Positions 1 to 11,400 of a DNA stretch of 64,000 nucleotides are shown here, piece after piece. This stretch comes from Malachius bipustulatus (lineage: Eukaryota; Arthropoda; Insecta; Coleoptera; Melyridae). The stretch is taken from NCBI GenBank assembly GCA_910589415.1, contig OU342630.1, positions 22,291,867-22,355,866 on the forward strand, read 5' to 3'. How positions within the stretch are numbered: the stretch's first letter is position 1; the number at the start of each line of letters is the position of its first letter. Below the pieces are notes generated by a model, which worked only from the letters and a program-made list of their open reading frames with translations, searched no databases and was not told the origin of the DNA. Made by a program: the position numbers and the translations under genes.

Positions 1-275
1 TTATTTATACATTCAACAGGCATTTCTGATCATTTCAGTCTGTTTACGTTGCAAGATTCCTCTCATATATATTTTTTTGCTTTCCATTGCACTTTTTTAT
101 TTGTGCAGGAATAAAGCAGATTACTGCAAATGGTGTTCATACTACATGACTAGGTAGTTAGGCAAGACAGCAAAACTGCCCTTTTAATAATTTGAACATG
201 TTTGATTTATATCACTAATTTTTGAAAAATTATGTGTCATTTTATTGTATAACTATAAACTATTGTGTTTGTTAA
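1..275. other. unannotated flank left of the piggyBac element
   Basis: AT-rich sequence with no coding potential or repeat that I recognise; it ends with the TTAA (272-275) used as piggyBac target. Confidence 0.5.
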
Positions 276-2672
276 CCCAAATACAACCAATGTCCTTTTA
301 AAAGGTCGGTACAGATACCATTTTATTTCAATATTTCAGATACTGTAGCAATAGATGGCGCCATAATACATTCATTAGTTAGTGTGTCTGGCACCTGTTG
401 TTGACATTTTAAGTCTTGCTGTTCTAAAGAAACTCAAGTTTGGTGTTATTGATTGGTGTTCCGTTTTTTACTTTTTATCATGGACAACTGGAGGTATGAA
501 TAATTATTCTATTACAAATTTTATGTATATTTGGATCCTAAATTCTAAATAAATATAGTTATACCTTCATGATAAGCGCCATTTGCGATATTTCTTTGCA
601 TTATTTTCTATTCTCCTACCATTTAAATTCTAGCGTCCTTTAAAAAGGACAGTGGTCTAAAAGGTAACTTTTTTTTAGTTACTGGAAAAAGCCTTTAACT
701 CTCAATGAATTATTAAATGAAGTCGAAAACGTCCATGACAATGAAAGACTACCAGATGCCATAGCAGTATTTCCGCCGGTCAATGCTAATGAAGAAATCA
801 CAGACGAAGACTCCGGAGATGATGAAATAGTTACTATGAACAATCTTCCGGGGAGCTTATTGAATTCATGTGCCGAACCTATTTTTGATTCTAATCCTGA
901 TAATATTGAGAGTGATGACAGCGAAAATGATGGTATACCTGATGATATACCGTTATCACATTTTATGAAATACAGAAAAAAACGTAAAAATAATAATTGG
1001 GTTCACCAAGACATAGCTAGTAATTTGCCGGAATGGCAAGATGAGTTTACAGCAAGCAATAATCTGTCTTCTTTGGAATGTTTCTATCAATTTTTTGACG
1101 AGAAGATTTGGCAAATGATTACTTCTTATACGAATCAGTATGCAGCATCACATAACAGGACAGGGGATATAACTCTAGATGAAATGAAATGTTTTTTTGG
1201 GGTACTAATTTACAGCGGCTATACCAGTGTCTCAAGGAGGTCTCTATACTGGGAAAGTAGCTCCGATGCTAACCACCAAATTGTGTATAATGCAATTTCA
1301 AGAAATCGTCTCAATTTTATCATGCAGAACCTACATTGTTGTGATAATGAGAATTTGGTTACCGGAAACAAGTTTGCGAAAATTAGTCCACTTTTGGAAA
1401 ACTTGAACCAGCGCTTTCTATCATTTGCACCATTACAAGAAAATCACAGCGTGGATGAATCGATGATACCATACTTTGGACGACATGGCTCTAAGCAATT
1501 TATAAGAGGCAAGCCCATAAGATGGGGCTATAAATTCTGGATGGCTACAACTAAAACAGGTTACATAGAGTGTTTCGAGCCTTATCAAGGATCGAGTACA
1601 AATCTGTCCGAGAGATATAAAGATTTAGGCTTGGGTGCAAGTGTAGTCTTGACTTTTGTCGACAAAATTATTGCAGAAAAAGGAAAACTGCCCTTTCATC
1701 TATTTTTTGATAATTTTTTTACGTCTTGGGATCTGCTTATTGTTCTGAGAGATAGAGGCATTAAAGCTACTGGTACAGTAAGAGAGAACAGAATTCCCGT
1801 TCCTGTAATAAAGACTGGCAAAGAATTAAAAAAAACTCAACGGGGAAACTTCGAGTATGCTTTAGAACGGGAACAGAACATAGTAGTATGCCGTTGGAAT
1901 GATAATAATATTGTTACCATTGCATCCAATTTTGAAGCTGTCTTGCCCACATCCAATGTCTCTCGTTTTTCTCAAAAAGACAAGAAAAAAGTAGCCGTAC
2001 CACAACCAAAGGTTATAAAAAAATACAATCAGAATATGGGAGGTGTAGACAGGGCGGACCAGAATATTAGCCTCTATCGCGTGAGTATCAGAGGAAAAAA
2101 GTGGTACTTTCCTATTATTAGTCATTGCCTTGATATGGCTATTCATAACGCCTGGCAGCTTCATCGCTATCATTCCGGTAAAATGGACCAGTATACTTTT
2201 CGACGATCTTTAGCTCAAGCTCTTTTAGAGACTCACAAGAAAAATATAAAGCGTGGGCGTGCACGAGCAAGTGTTCATGACAATGAAATATCTCGATTCG
2301 ATGGTAGGGATCATTTGATCGTATACCACGAAAATCAGGTTAGATGTCGACTATGTCATAAAAAAGTTCAGTTCAAATGCAATAAGTGCAATGTAGGTTT
2401 GCATCCAAAATTATGTTTTTTTGAATATCATACTGCCTAATTGTTTTCTTATGATTACACTTATATAAATAAACATATTCCACTTTTTTTGGTAATTTTT
2501 TCCCAACCCCTTATTATACCAATGTCCTTTATAAAGACCAGCAATTATCTAAGTAATTATTATCATTACATATTTTTATTCTTATAAAGAACTATTCCTT
2601 ACAACCTAACTGAATAGAAAATCACAAAAAAAATTATATTTTTAACAAAAAATTAATTCGGGAGTATTTGGG
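276..2672 (+). mobile_element. piggyBac-type DNA transposon, apparently complete
   Basis: Flanked by TTAA on both sides (272-275 and 2673-2676). Ends are inverted: CCCAAATAC at the left and GTATTTGGG at the right. Inside is a complete transposase with a short 5' intron. A palindromic motif close to GTCCTTTWWAAAGGAC occurs three times (292-307, 635-650, 2524-2539), near both ends and inside the intron, a likely subterminal binding or structural motif. Precise TTAA duplication, intact frame and matching ends suggest a fairly young insertion. It lies 2.6 kb beyond the clu stop codon. Confidence 0.93.
480..2440 (+). CDS. piggyBac transposase (two exons: 480-493 and 679-2440)
   Basis: Cut-and-paste transposase for TTAA targets. 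The in-frame ATG at 836 is internal. A 14-nt first exon (ATG at 480) splices with GTATGA at 494 to TTTTTTTAG at 678 and joins in frame. This gives 591 residues, against about 594 for the canonical Trichoplusia protein. Catalytic aspartates are visible as SVDESMIPYFG (D264), FFDNFF (D349) and GGVDRADQ (D462, D465). The C-terminus has the cysteine-rich domain (CRLCHKK, CNKCNVGLH, then C and H). The N-terminus is acidic. No stop or frameshift was seen. The splice is inferred from frame continuity and consensus sites. Confidence 0.88.
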
Positions 2673-2676
2673 TTAA

Positions 2677-5309
2677 GCAAACGTCAAGTCCATTGTTTCT
2701 ATAGAAAACAAATACTTTTTCTTCCTAGGCAGTAAAGTACGAAGTTCTCTGCCTAAATAGACAAAGTTACACTTCGATGCTTAGTGTAACTAAACGAGCA
2801 AATTTAATTTATCCGGCGATTGTTGATTTTAATGGGTGTCTTATATCCAATAACCATAACTGTCTGGGAAAGGAACTAGTTTTGTTAATTTTCCTAAATG
2901 TTAATAATTGCACTGACAATGTAAACAATATCTATTAGGTAACATATTAAGTGAAGACAACATGGTAATCAACATTTTCAATAGGAACTAATCAGATATG
3001 ATATCTGTGCTGTGACACAAGAAAAATCTCTCTAGTCTCTAGATATACATCTATGCAAATCAATGGAAACCAAAGCATCCAGGCCAAATCACTGTTATAA
3101 AAAAGGGAGAACTATGCTTCAGAATTCAACAAACTTGTTTATCTAACCCTGTTAAATAACAAATAAATTTTTAGTCCAATTTTAACTAACTAATGACACG
3201 CCTTACTATTGTATCACCCTATCAAACAATAGTCATAACTCGATTGAAGAATGATCTCATTATTTAATTGTTGTGTCAATTCTTTAACATAACCTTTCTA
3301 ATTCTAGTTCTGTTGTATGTATGTCAACTTTGAACTACCGCTGTCAACGTTCAGCCTGCCTTATTGTAGGGTCCCTAAACGTCAAGTTTCTGTTCAATAA
3401 AACATTTACAAAAATATGAAACTCACAGACATTTGGGGATGGTTTTGATGCTTTTTTAAATTTAACGGCAGTTGCTATTAAGCATAATATTAAAATGTAC
3501 ATGTTTAAGTATCCATTCATCATAGTTATAAGCGCATGTCAATAGCAGTGAGAGCTGATGTTTTGGAAAACTGCCAAGTAGTGCTAATCAACACGGACAG
3601 TAGTGACAGTCAATTTAAAGCTAATAATAAATAACTAAAAAATTCACTTTTGTTTAGTACATATTATTATTCTGATTTTGTATTTTTGGTGCTCTAGTGT
3701 TGTTACAAATTTTCAGTTTGACATTTAATTTTATCTATATTTAATCTATGAGTACTATTAGAGAAGTTCAGTTATGGACCTAGAGAAGAGCTACGTTTAG
3801 TGCCGATTGTTTATACATAAAAAGTGAAGAATAGAGTTTGTAGTGGTTTAAGAAGTAGAAGTGATTTTCAATTTGAGGTCATTGTTGATTTGCATATTGT
3901 TATTGTAAATATAGATTGTTGTAAAATTAATTGAAGAAAAATAAAGAGAATTCTGTTACAATATCGATAATCAGTAATCACAAAATGGAAGAGTCAATGC
4001 CGCCTATATTAATTCCAAAGTAAACATTTGCAGAGCATCTGATAGTATTTCTCACAGAAATTACGTGTACGTTACTTGAGTGAACATGCAATATAAATGT
4101 GTAGGTAAGAATTATGTCCAAAGTGCTATTAATATGTGTTGATCATGAAAATTTAGATATATCCAACCTTTGTTGGGGCTGTAGTTTTTGACCATTTTAA
4201 ATGCTATCCCAAACAAAAACACGTTCATCCACTTGATGTGAAAATAAACTATAAAATGATTTTTCTTGTGTCACCAAGAGATATTGCGTCAATCAAGGAT
4301 CAATTTTATAAATAATCGTCATGTATTTAATCATCATTAGTGTACATCAAGTTCACAATCTGAAGATATTAATAACAGAATTAAAGAAAACATTTAACGA
4401 TAGCTATATTAAACTGACCCAAAAATAATCAAAGCGACTAATAATAATAATGTCTTTAATTACATTTTTTAACAACAAAAGATTAAATGAAAACAAAGAG
4501 TAATGTAATAAATAACAATCTTACCCACCTCCCTTGACAAACTTAACAATTTTCAATCACCAGCACCACAGCATTACGTTAAGTAATAATAAGGATAAGC
4601 ACCAGAGTAACATGTGTAAAAATTCGGGAGATCTTTCTATACTGATGCACCCACTTTGGTAAAAATAGATTTCCCATGGGGAAAAAACTATTCGAGAAGA
4701 GAAATCAAAAAACAAAAAAATTACCTGCAATTTTGAATTAATGACAGTGGCAGGTAGTTTCAATAATCATGTAAACTTAATAAATAAAACAGAATAAAGA
4801 TAGTTAATTAATAAGATATTTTTTATTCTCCTTAAACACTGGGAATTACATTTGTTGATCAGAATAGTTTCTATCATGTAACACCTGCACTACTAGTAAT
4901 ATAATTATTATCAAATTGCTTGTTCAAACAGCAATTATTATTATTAACCATCCTAATTTGACAGTTGTTAAAAAAATTAAATTACTGTAAAAAACAGATT
5001 ATAATATTCCCTCCCGTCTTCTATAACAATTAAGATGATTTGAGATTTCGTTGCAGTTTGAACATAACACGACTGTTTAAAAGTATAATTACTAATGTTA
5101 TTATGGCACGGTGTTCTCTTTAAGCAAAAAAGTACTATTTTATCAGTCTAAGAACTGCTGACTAGAGAATTTTGAAGGTAGTTAACAAGAAAAATGCATG
5201 TTGCCAATCGATCGACATCCAACAACCACTAAAAAATTTAAACTACAAAATTTACTAACGATAGTTAACTTACATTATTGTAGTTTGTACGAACTAAATA
5301 AAAATAAAA
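2677..5309. other. clu 3' flank, no further gene recognised
   Basis: AT-rich sequence containing the presumed clu 3' UTR next to 5309. I see no conserved coding block. A 12-codon plus-strand ATG frame at 3985 followed by a GT-like donor is too short to call. Confidence 0.4.
4822..4827 (-). terminator. candidate clu polyadenylation signal
   Basis: AATAAA on the minus strand about 480 nt downstream of the clu stop codon. Position and hexamer are plausible, but such hexamers are frequent in AT-rich DNA. Confidence 0.3.
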
Positions 5310-5445
5310 TTAACTCGCTTCTACGACCGTCTCTTTCGATTTATCCTCGATGGCATCACTAGGTTTGGCGTCCTCGACGGTTTCGCTCTCTTCCGTCAGT
5401 TGTCTTTTCTCTATTTCAGCCTTGAAATTTTCTATGTCTTCTTGT
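5310..5445 (-). CDS. clu: clu terminal exon and stop
   Basis: Last 44 residues and TAA. Starts [20 protein letters not shown] and ends in an acidic/polar tail ([11 protein letters not shown]). Acceptor TTTCCGCAG|ACAAGA. The phase matches the exon 5 kb upstream. It has no start codon and is therefore missed by simple ORF calling. Confidence 0.9.
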
Positions 5446-8400
5446 CTGCGGAAATTTTAACATCTTATACAAACATATTACATGCAATTTTTAAATGGTA
5501 TTGTAAAGAATGCATTGAAACAGGATATAAATTATTGCTAATATCTGAGAATACATAATAATTAGGATCAGCACAAGTGGTTGCTCGCATGCTCATTTCC
5601 CACATACTAAGTTCGAATCCCATACCTGGCACGGGCGTTAGCGCAATGAAACTGTTCATGCTGCCACCGTCTGAGGCTCGAATCCCAGCTCGGCTTGACT
5701 GTACTCTTTTACAAAACTATTTATAAATGGAAAATTTGTGTCTGGCTAAATGAGCTCGATCTCAAATGGAGCGACTATGTCTTACCTACACAGTTAAGAC
5801 CGATGCTCCCTCTTAAAAAAATAATATGCCATAATTGCCAAAATTGCATTTATTGTCAGTTTCCCTACAAAAGCCCTTCAAATAATGCCCTTTGGACTTT
5901 CACATACATCAATGTGTGAACTGATAGATAAACGAGTGGTTGTCTACAACAAGCAATGGTAAAAGCAAAAGTAGTGTTTTTCCTTCTTGACATACACTTA
6001 AAAAAAATGATGCAACTGAAAGAAACATTTTATTTGAGTTATTTCGAATTGAAAGATAGAGGCAGAGGGTAAGTAAATACTGCTATGAAAACATGGCTTC
6101 AGGTAAAGAGATGTAGTAGTTTCAAGTTTGAATAAAATTTAAAAAGTATCAATTGAATTTAAATAACTTGCAACAATAGAAAAATGTAATAAGAATATAA
6201 GAAATTTAAAGTGTGAAAGAAAATATTTTGAATTGTTAAAAAAATCAGGAATGAAAAGAAAAAAATGAAGGAGAGAATGTTTAGATAGAAACAAAAAAAG
6301 GAGAAATAATTATTTGTAAGAGCTACAGAGAAGAAGAAGAACAAGAGATAGCAACGAGAACGAAAAAAAATCAGAGAGGAATAAATGATAAAAAGGAAAA
6401 GAGAATGTCAAAAAGATATAGAGGAAAAAAATTGAAAGCAGGAAAAAGAGAAGTAACGGAAAGGAAAGATTGAAAAGAAACTAGAAAGCGGAAACAAATT
6501 TTGGTAGCTGTTATAGAAGAGGAGAAGAGGTGGAGTTTTATTAAATAATTAATTAAGAAGACGAGTTGCAAGAGTTGGTGAGATGATTTGAAATGGGGAT
6601 GAAACGTTCAACTGGGGATGAAACGTTCAAACAGTTATGAAATCATATTTTTTATTTTTATGAGTTGATTTTAAAAATTGGAGCATAACACGGTTAACCA
6701 CGTTTAAACATTTAATACCACCGTTTACACGTTTACGTCATTAAACGCAATTTTTCATCCCGAATTTGAAAGTGATTTGGGGGTATTGAAGAAGGAGAAA
6801 GAGAACATTTCAGAAAAGAAGACATAATAATAGAAATTGTAACGAAAAATAAGGAACCTATACAATGGAGTGGTAAGAGAATTGAAGAGGAATTGGAGAA
6901 AGATGGAAGGACGTTTTCTAATAATTATCATTTTTGAAATACCAAGAGTATAATAATACCATAACATATTAATACCATAACAATACATTAGATAAAAAAA
7001 TTATACAAAAAAGAAATGTCTACAAGTAACTTACATCATTGAGCCTCGATTAAATTATTTAGACAAGTTTTAAGATAAAACTTGTAAATATGAATAAAGA
7101 TGTATACATAAAGGTGTAAATTGAGCATATAATTAATCAACTGAAGGTCAATCAATACTATAATATTATGTAGCTACCCAATGTATTACATTACCATCAT
7201 TTAGTAAGGAACATAGCGAGGAATAGCTTTGCTTTTACAGTCTTGAACGCCATAGCAGACACAGTAAAATCTCATATGGAGCTGAGACTGTGAATCAGAA
7301 ACGAAGAATACAATCCGATAAGAAAATCTAAGCACCAAAATACTGAATGAAAAGGGAACAAAACAAAAAATCTTTATACAATAATAAGTAAATTAATAGT
7401 AGTCTCATTAAAAAACACGTATATTGCGATTTTTTTATTTGCATACCGGGTGGCTCTGTTAGGGTGACACATCCAACAGATATGTTGTTGTCAACATTTA
7501 GGCCATGGCTTTATTTTTTTGAGGTTAAGGTTACACTGTCAGCAGTGTTATTAGATTATGCTTTTTTCATAGATTTTCATAGGGTTTTAAGTTTATAGAA
7601 AAGGTATAAGTAAAACCAACATTCTGTAAAATCTGTTCGATGTAGTTTTATGCATTATATATCCCATTTCAGACGTTTTTGAATTCAGAGTTGGCTATGG
7701 AAAATTCGAATTATGTTGGTACCTTTCCAAAAGCTGAGTTTCGAACTACCTTTGACAAGCTAAATTTTTTAAGGTTATGGATGTTTCTAATCAAATTTGA
7801 CTTTGTTTTAAATTTCACCTACGCTGCGTTGCCAAAACAGGAATATATTATCTAAAGTAGGTACTTAATACTAATATTCGGGGAAATATTTATTTTTGTG
7901 TAAAATCAGACAAGGAGGATTTATTTCTTGATCGATTTTTTTCAACTATATGTGAAATTATTAACGATTCCTTTAAATATGTTTTCTGTATTTCAAAACT
8001 TTAATTTTTATCCAAAAAAATACGAAATATAAAAATTATCATAATTTATTGTTTGTTTTAAGTTTAGTAATAAAAGATAAAAATACAAGTTATGTTCATT
8101 GTCATTAAAATTTCTTGTTTAACGGTTAAAATAAGATTCATATATTATAAGGTAAGCTATATTTCTACACTTCTACAGTTCTACACTTCTACAATGCTTT
8201 TATAGTTATTGAACAAGAAATATTCAACTAGAAAATTAAGAAATGTTATCCAGAGAAGTAATTTAAAGGCTAGCGGTTACAACATTATTTATAAAAATCT
8301 ACATAATATTATTTCGGATTTTTTTGCTCGCGATACTTCTTGATTTTACTCTCAAATTTTATTGAGTCGGTTTATATTCGAAGATAAAGATTATGCCCTG

Positions 8401-11400
8401 GAAATTTATAAAAGGCTATTTCAACAAATTTTTTCAACTGACTTCAATTTTCCAATATCAAAGTTTTTTTTTTAAGAGGGAGCATTGGTCTTAACCGTGT
8501 AGATAAGACCTAGTCATTCCAATCTAGTAATTTGGCTCTCAGAACTAGCTAATTTGGCCAGACACAAATTTTAAATTTATAAATACATAGTTAAATTACC
8601 GAGAAATAACCATGCCGAGCTGGGATTTGAACCCAGACGGTGGCAGCGTCAACGGCTCAATAATTATAGTCAGTGGCCTAAACCGCCGCGCTCAAAATAA
8701 AAGTTATTTAATAATAATTATAATAAAAAACTCAATCACATTTACATTTATGATCTTTGATTTTGTTCTCTATTGTCTTAAATAACTTGAAGTGCTGGAC
8801 TTCTCTCTCTCGCGTCATGTGGTGAAATTCAGGAACATATATCATATGTCATGTCGCCGACTCTTGAAATGCCTAATTTTCACGAGAACATTTGAAGAAT
8901 AAGTAGGGGTAGTCTTTATTCCTTTATCAACTAATTTAATTCAAATTTTGAAGAAAGTAGATGGAATAAGCCTCATGATCTTTGTAGGTTGCCAATAAGT
9001 TTTTCTTCATTTTCAATTGATTGTAGGGAGTTGGAGGATTTTTTTGCTAGTTGAGGAAAGTCTTGCTAACTCGGTTGAGGATGAGTTATGACAAATTCTT
9101 ATCTCGTTATTGTCGTTTGATACTGAGGCTGCCTAAAATTTATGAATAAAATTATATTTGGGTATAACTATAAATTTTCTGGATTCAATCGGTTTAATTT
9201 AAGGATGGTTATTGGTTACTCCACCTTTATATTTTCTGGATTTCAATTTGTTATAAAACTGTATATGCATGGATGCAATAGTTTGACGTAGTAGACAAAA
9301 TTTTCGTCTTTTCGTAGCACACGGCGTGGTCATCCTGAAGCAAAGCATTCATGCATGGTGTAGAGCTCATCTTCTTCGAGGTAGGACTGAGTCTCACAAA
9401 TTCGGGAAGCACGATTCACCGGGGTTTGTATTACAGAGCTCGTTTTTGGGCTGGGTGTTGATTGGAGTTCTTGTGTAAATAACGATCTCTTTGTGTTGGT
9501 TTTCGGTAGACACTGTGCCACACATTTCAATTACTTTTGGCATTATAATATAATAATGTAGTATTCGAAGGAGATTTAAGTTCTTTTCAATTTTAAAAGG
9601 ATTGAAATAAGATGCTGAAAATCTGACAGAACATTTTGAATGAAGTTACTGAACGTCTAATAATTAAATATTTTTTACTAAAAAATAACAACAATCGTAT
9701 ATTATTGAATTATTGTTTTCGTACGTCAAACATATTTTTATTAGGTAAGAAATTAATCCTAATGGCATATGAGTAAAGTGGGAAGTCATTTGAACTTTTT
9801 TAGCTCAAATCGACTGTCCAGGGTATCCAACTTGAAGAAAAAATATCACAGCCAACTTGAACTCAAAAACGTCTGAAATGGGATATACAACTACACAGTA
9901 GCTAGAAGGTATGTCAGCTTGAGACTGAAAACTCATCCACGCTGCGCATGACGTCACTGTGGTGATTGTAATCCAAGATCTAACAGAAGAATTGAAAATA
10001 TTTGAAGATGGAAGTGAACATTTGTGTGGTGTAATGAAAAGTGCTGGTGCTTACTGTAATACGATACAAATAATTTACACATAATTGCTAGCAAACTAAA
10101 AAAAGATATCTCTTGCCTTTCGTTTTTCTTGCGTGATTCTCACACCCGCACTTACCGCACAATAAACCATCATTGTTATCATCAGACAGTCAGGCACTGA
10201 AGTCAAATTTATTAAAATTACTGGAACATTTTAAAACGTCAAAACAAGCTACTAAATCGTGACTTTACGTCATTATTACTGCCGAATCGCATGTAGCTAT
10301 CACCACACTGACATCACAGCCTGACAGATAACTAAAAATCTACTAAACCAACCTTTAGCCATTTTAATACTGATCCATATACATCTTTTGCGCTTATTCC
10401 TGTCCCCCGTGCCACACTGAACAAATCAATAAATCCACCAATAAGTTTACCTGATCTGCACGAAGAGTATCCCGTTGATGATGTTGAGCATGTCAAGTAC
10501 GGAGCCCATGGATGGAGGTTGGATCTGGATCGGTGGCAATGAGGAGCCGTTCTTGCCAGCGTACAGTTCATTCATGCGTTTCTGCAGCACTACTGCCTGC
10601 GCTGTCAAGTGCTTCAGGCACTCGGATGACTCGCGGGTCTTCTCGTGTTCTTCACCCAGCTAAAAAGTAAAAACCACTTTACTTGCGTTGCTTCAAACTG
10701 AAAGCTAAACATAGAGGGGAAAATCCATGGATAGCAATGTGTGAAATAACCTAAAATAACAGTTTATTCTCATAGCATTTCTCATTAAAAGCATGAGTTA
10801 AAATTTACATTATAAAATAAGGTGCCAATTGAACATATTACAGGGTGTCCTTTTTAAATTCGTCAGACAAACAATGTCAGACGTACAAAACTTGCTTAGT
10901 TGGAAGGGGGACATTCGATGACACTGATACTTTTGACCTGGAGGGTTCAAGATCATTTAAGGTCACCTTTGATTTTTGCAAAATGCAAATTTCTGAGGTT
11001 AATTCAGTTTCCAAAATTTAAATGATTTATTTTGTGATTTTTCTACTTGCGAACAGTATGCTTGTGAGGAAAATCGCAAGAGACAAAAAGTTTTTAGAAT
11101 TTGGCAGTGAATGGACTCTAATTATCTGGTGCACTTTTCTGAGACTCGATTTCTCAACATGTCCAGTACACTCAGAAAACACTCATAGCAAAATTCTAAG
11201 AACTTTTTCTCTCTCGTCAGATTTTTTCAGAAACTTACCATTTACGAGTAAAAAACATTTTGATGATTTCAATTTTAAAAAATTAATAAATCAAAGAAAT
11301 TTGCATATTGATAAAAAATGTTTCACACAAAAGTTTCAGGTTTGTTATGTACAAGACGTCCCAACACTAGTATCCACCCCAAAAATGACGACTGATTACA

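Noticed and set aside
836..2440. ATG at 836 as the piggyBac transposase start
   Set aside because: An in-frame upstream segment through a GT-AG intron adds 57 residues and gives the family length.
3985..4023. Plus-strand mini-frame MEESMPPILIPK with a following GT as a first exon of another gene
   Set aside because: Only 12 codons, no family match and no downstream exon found.
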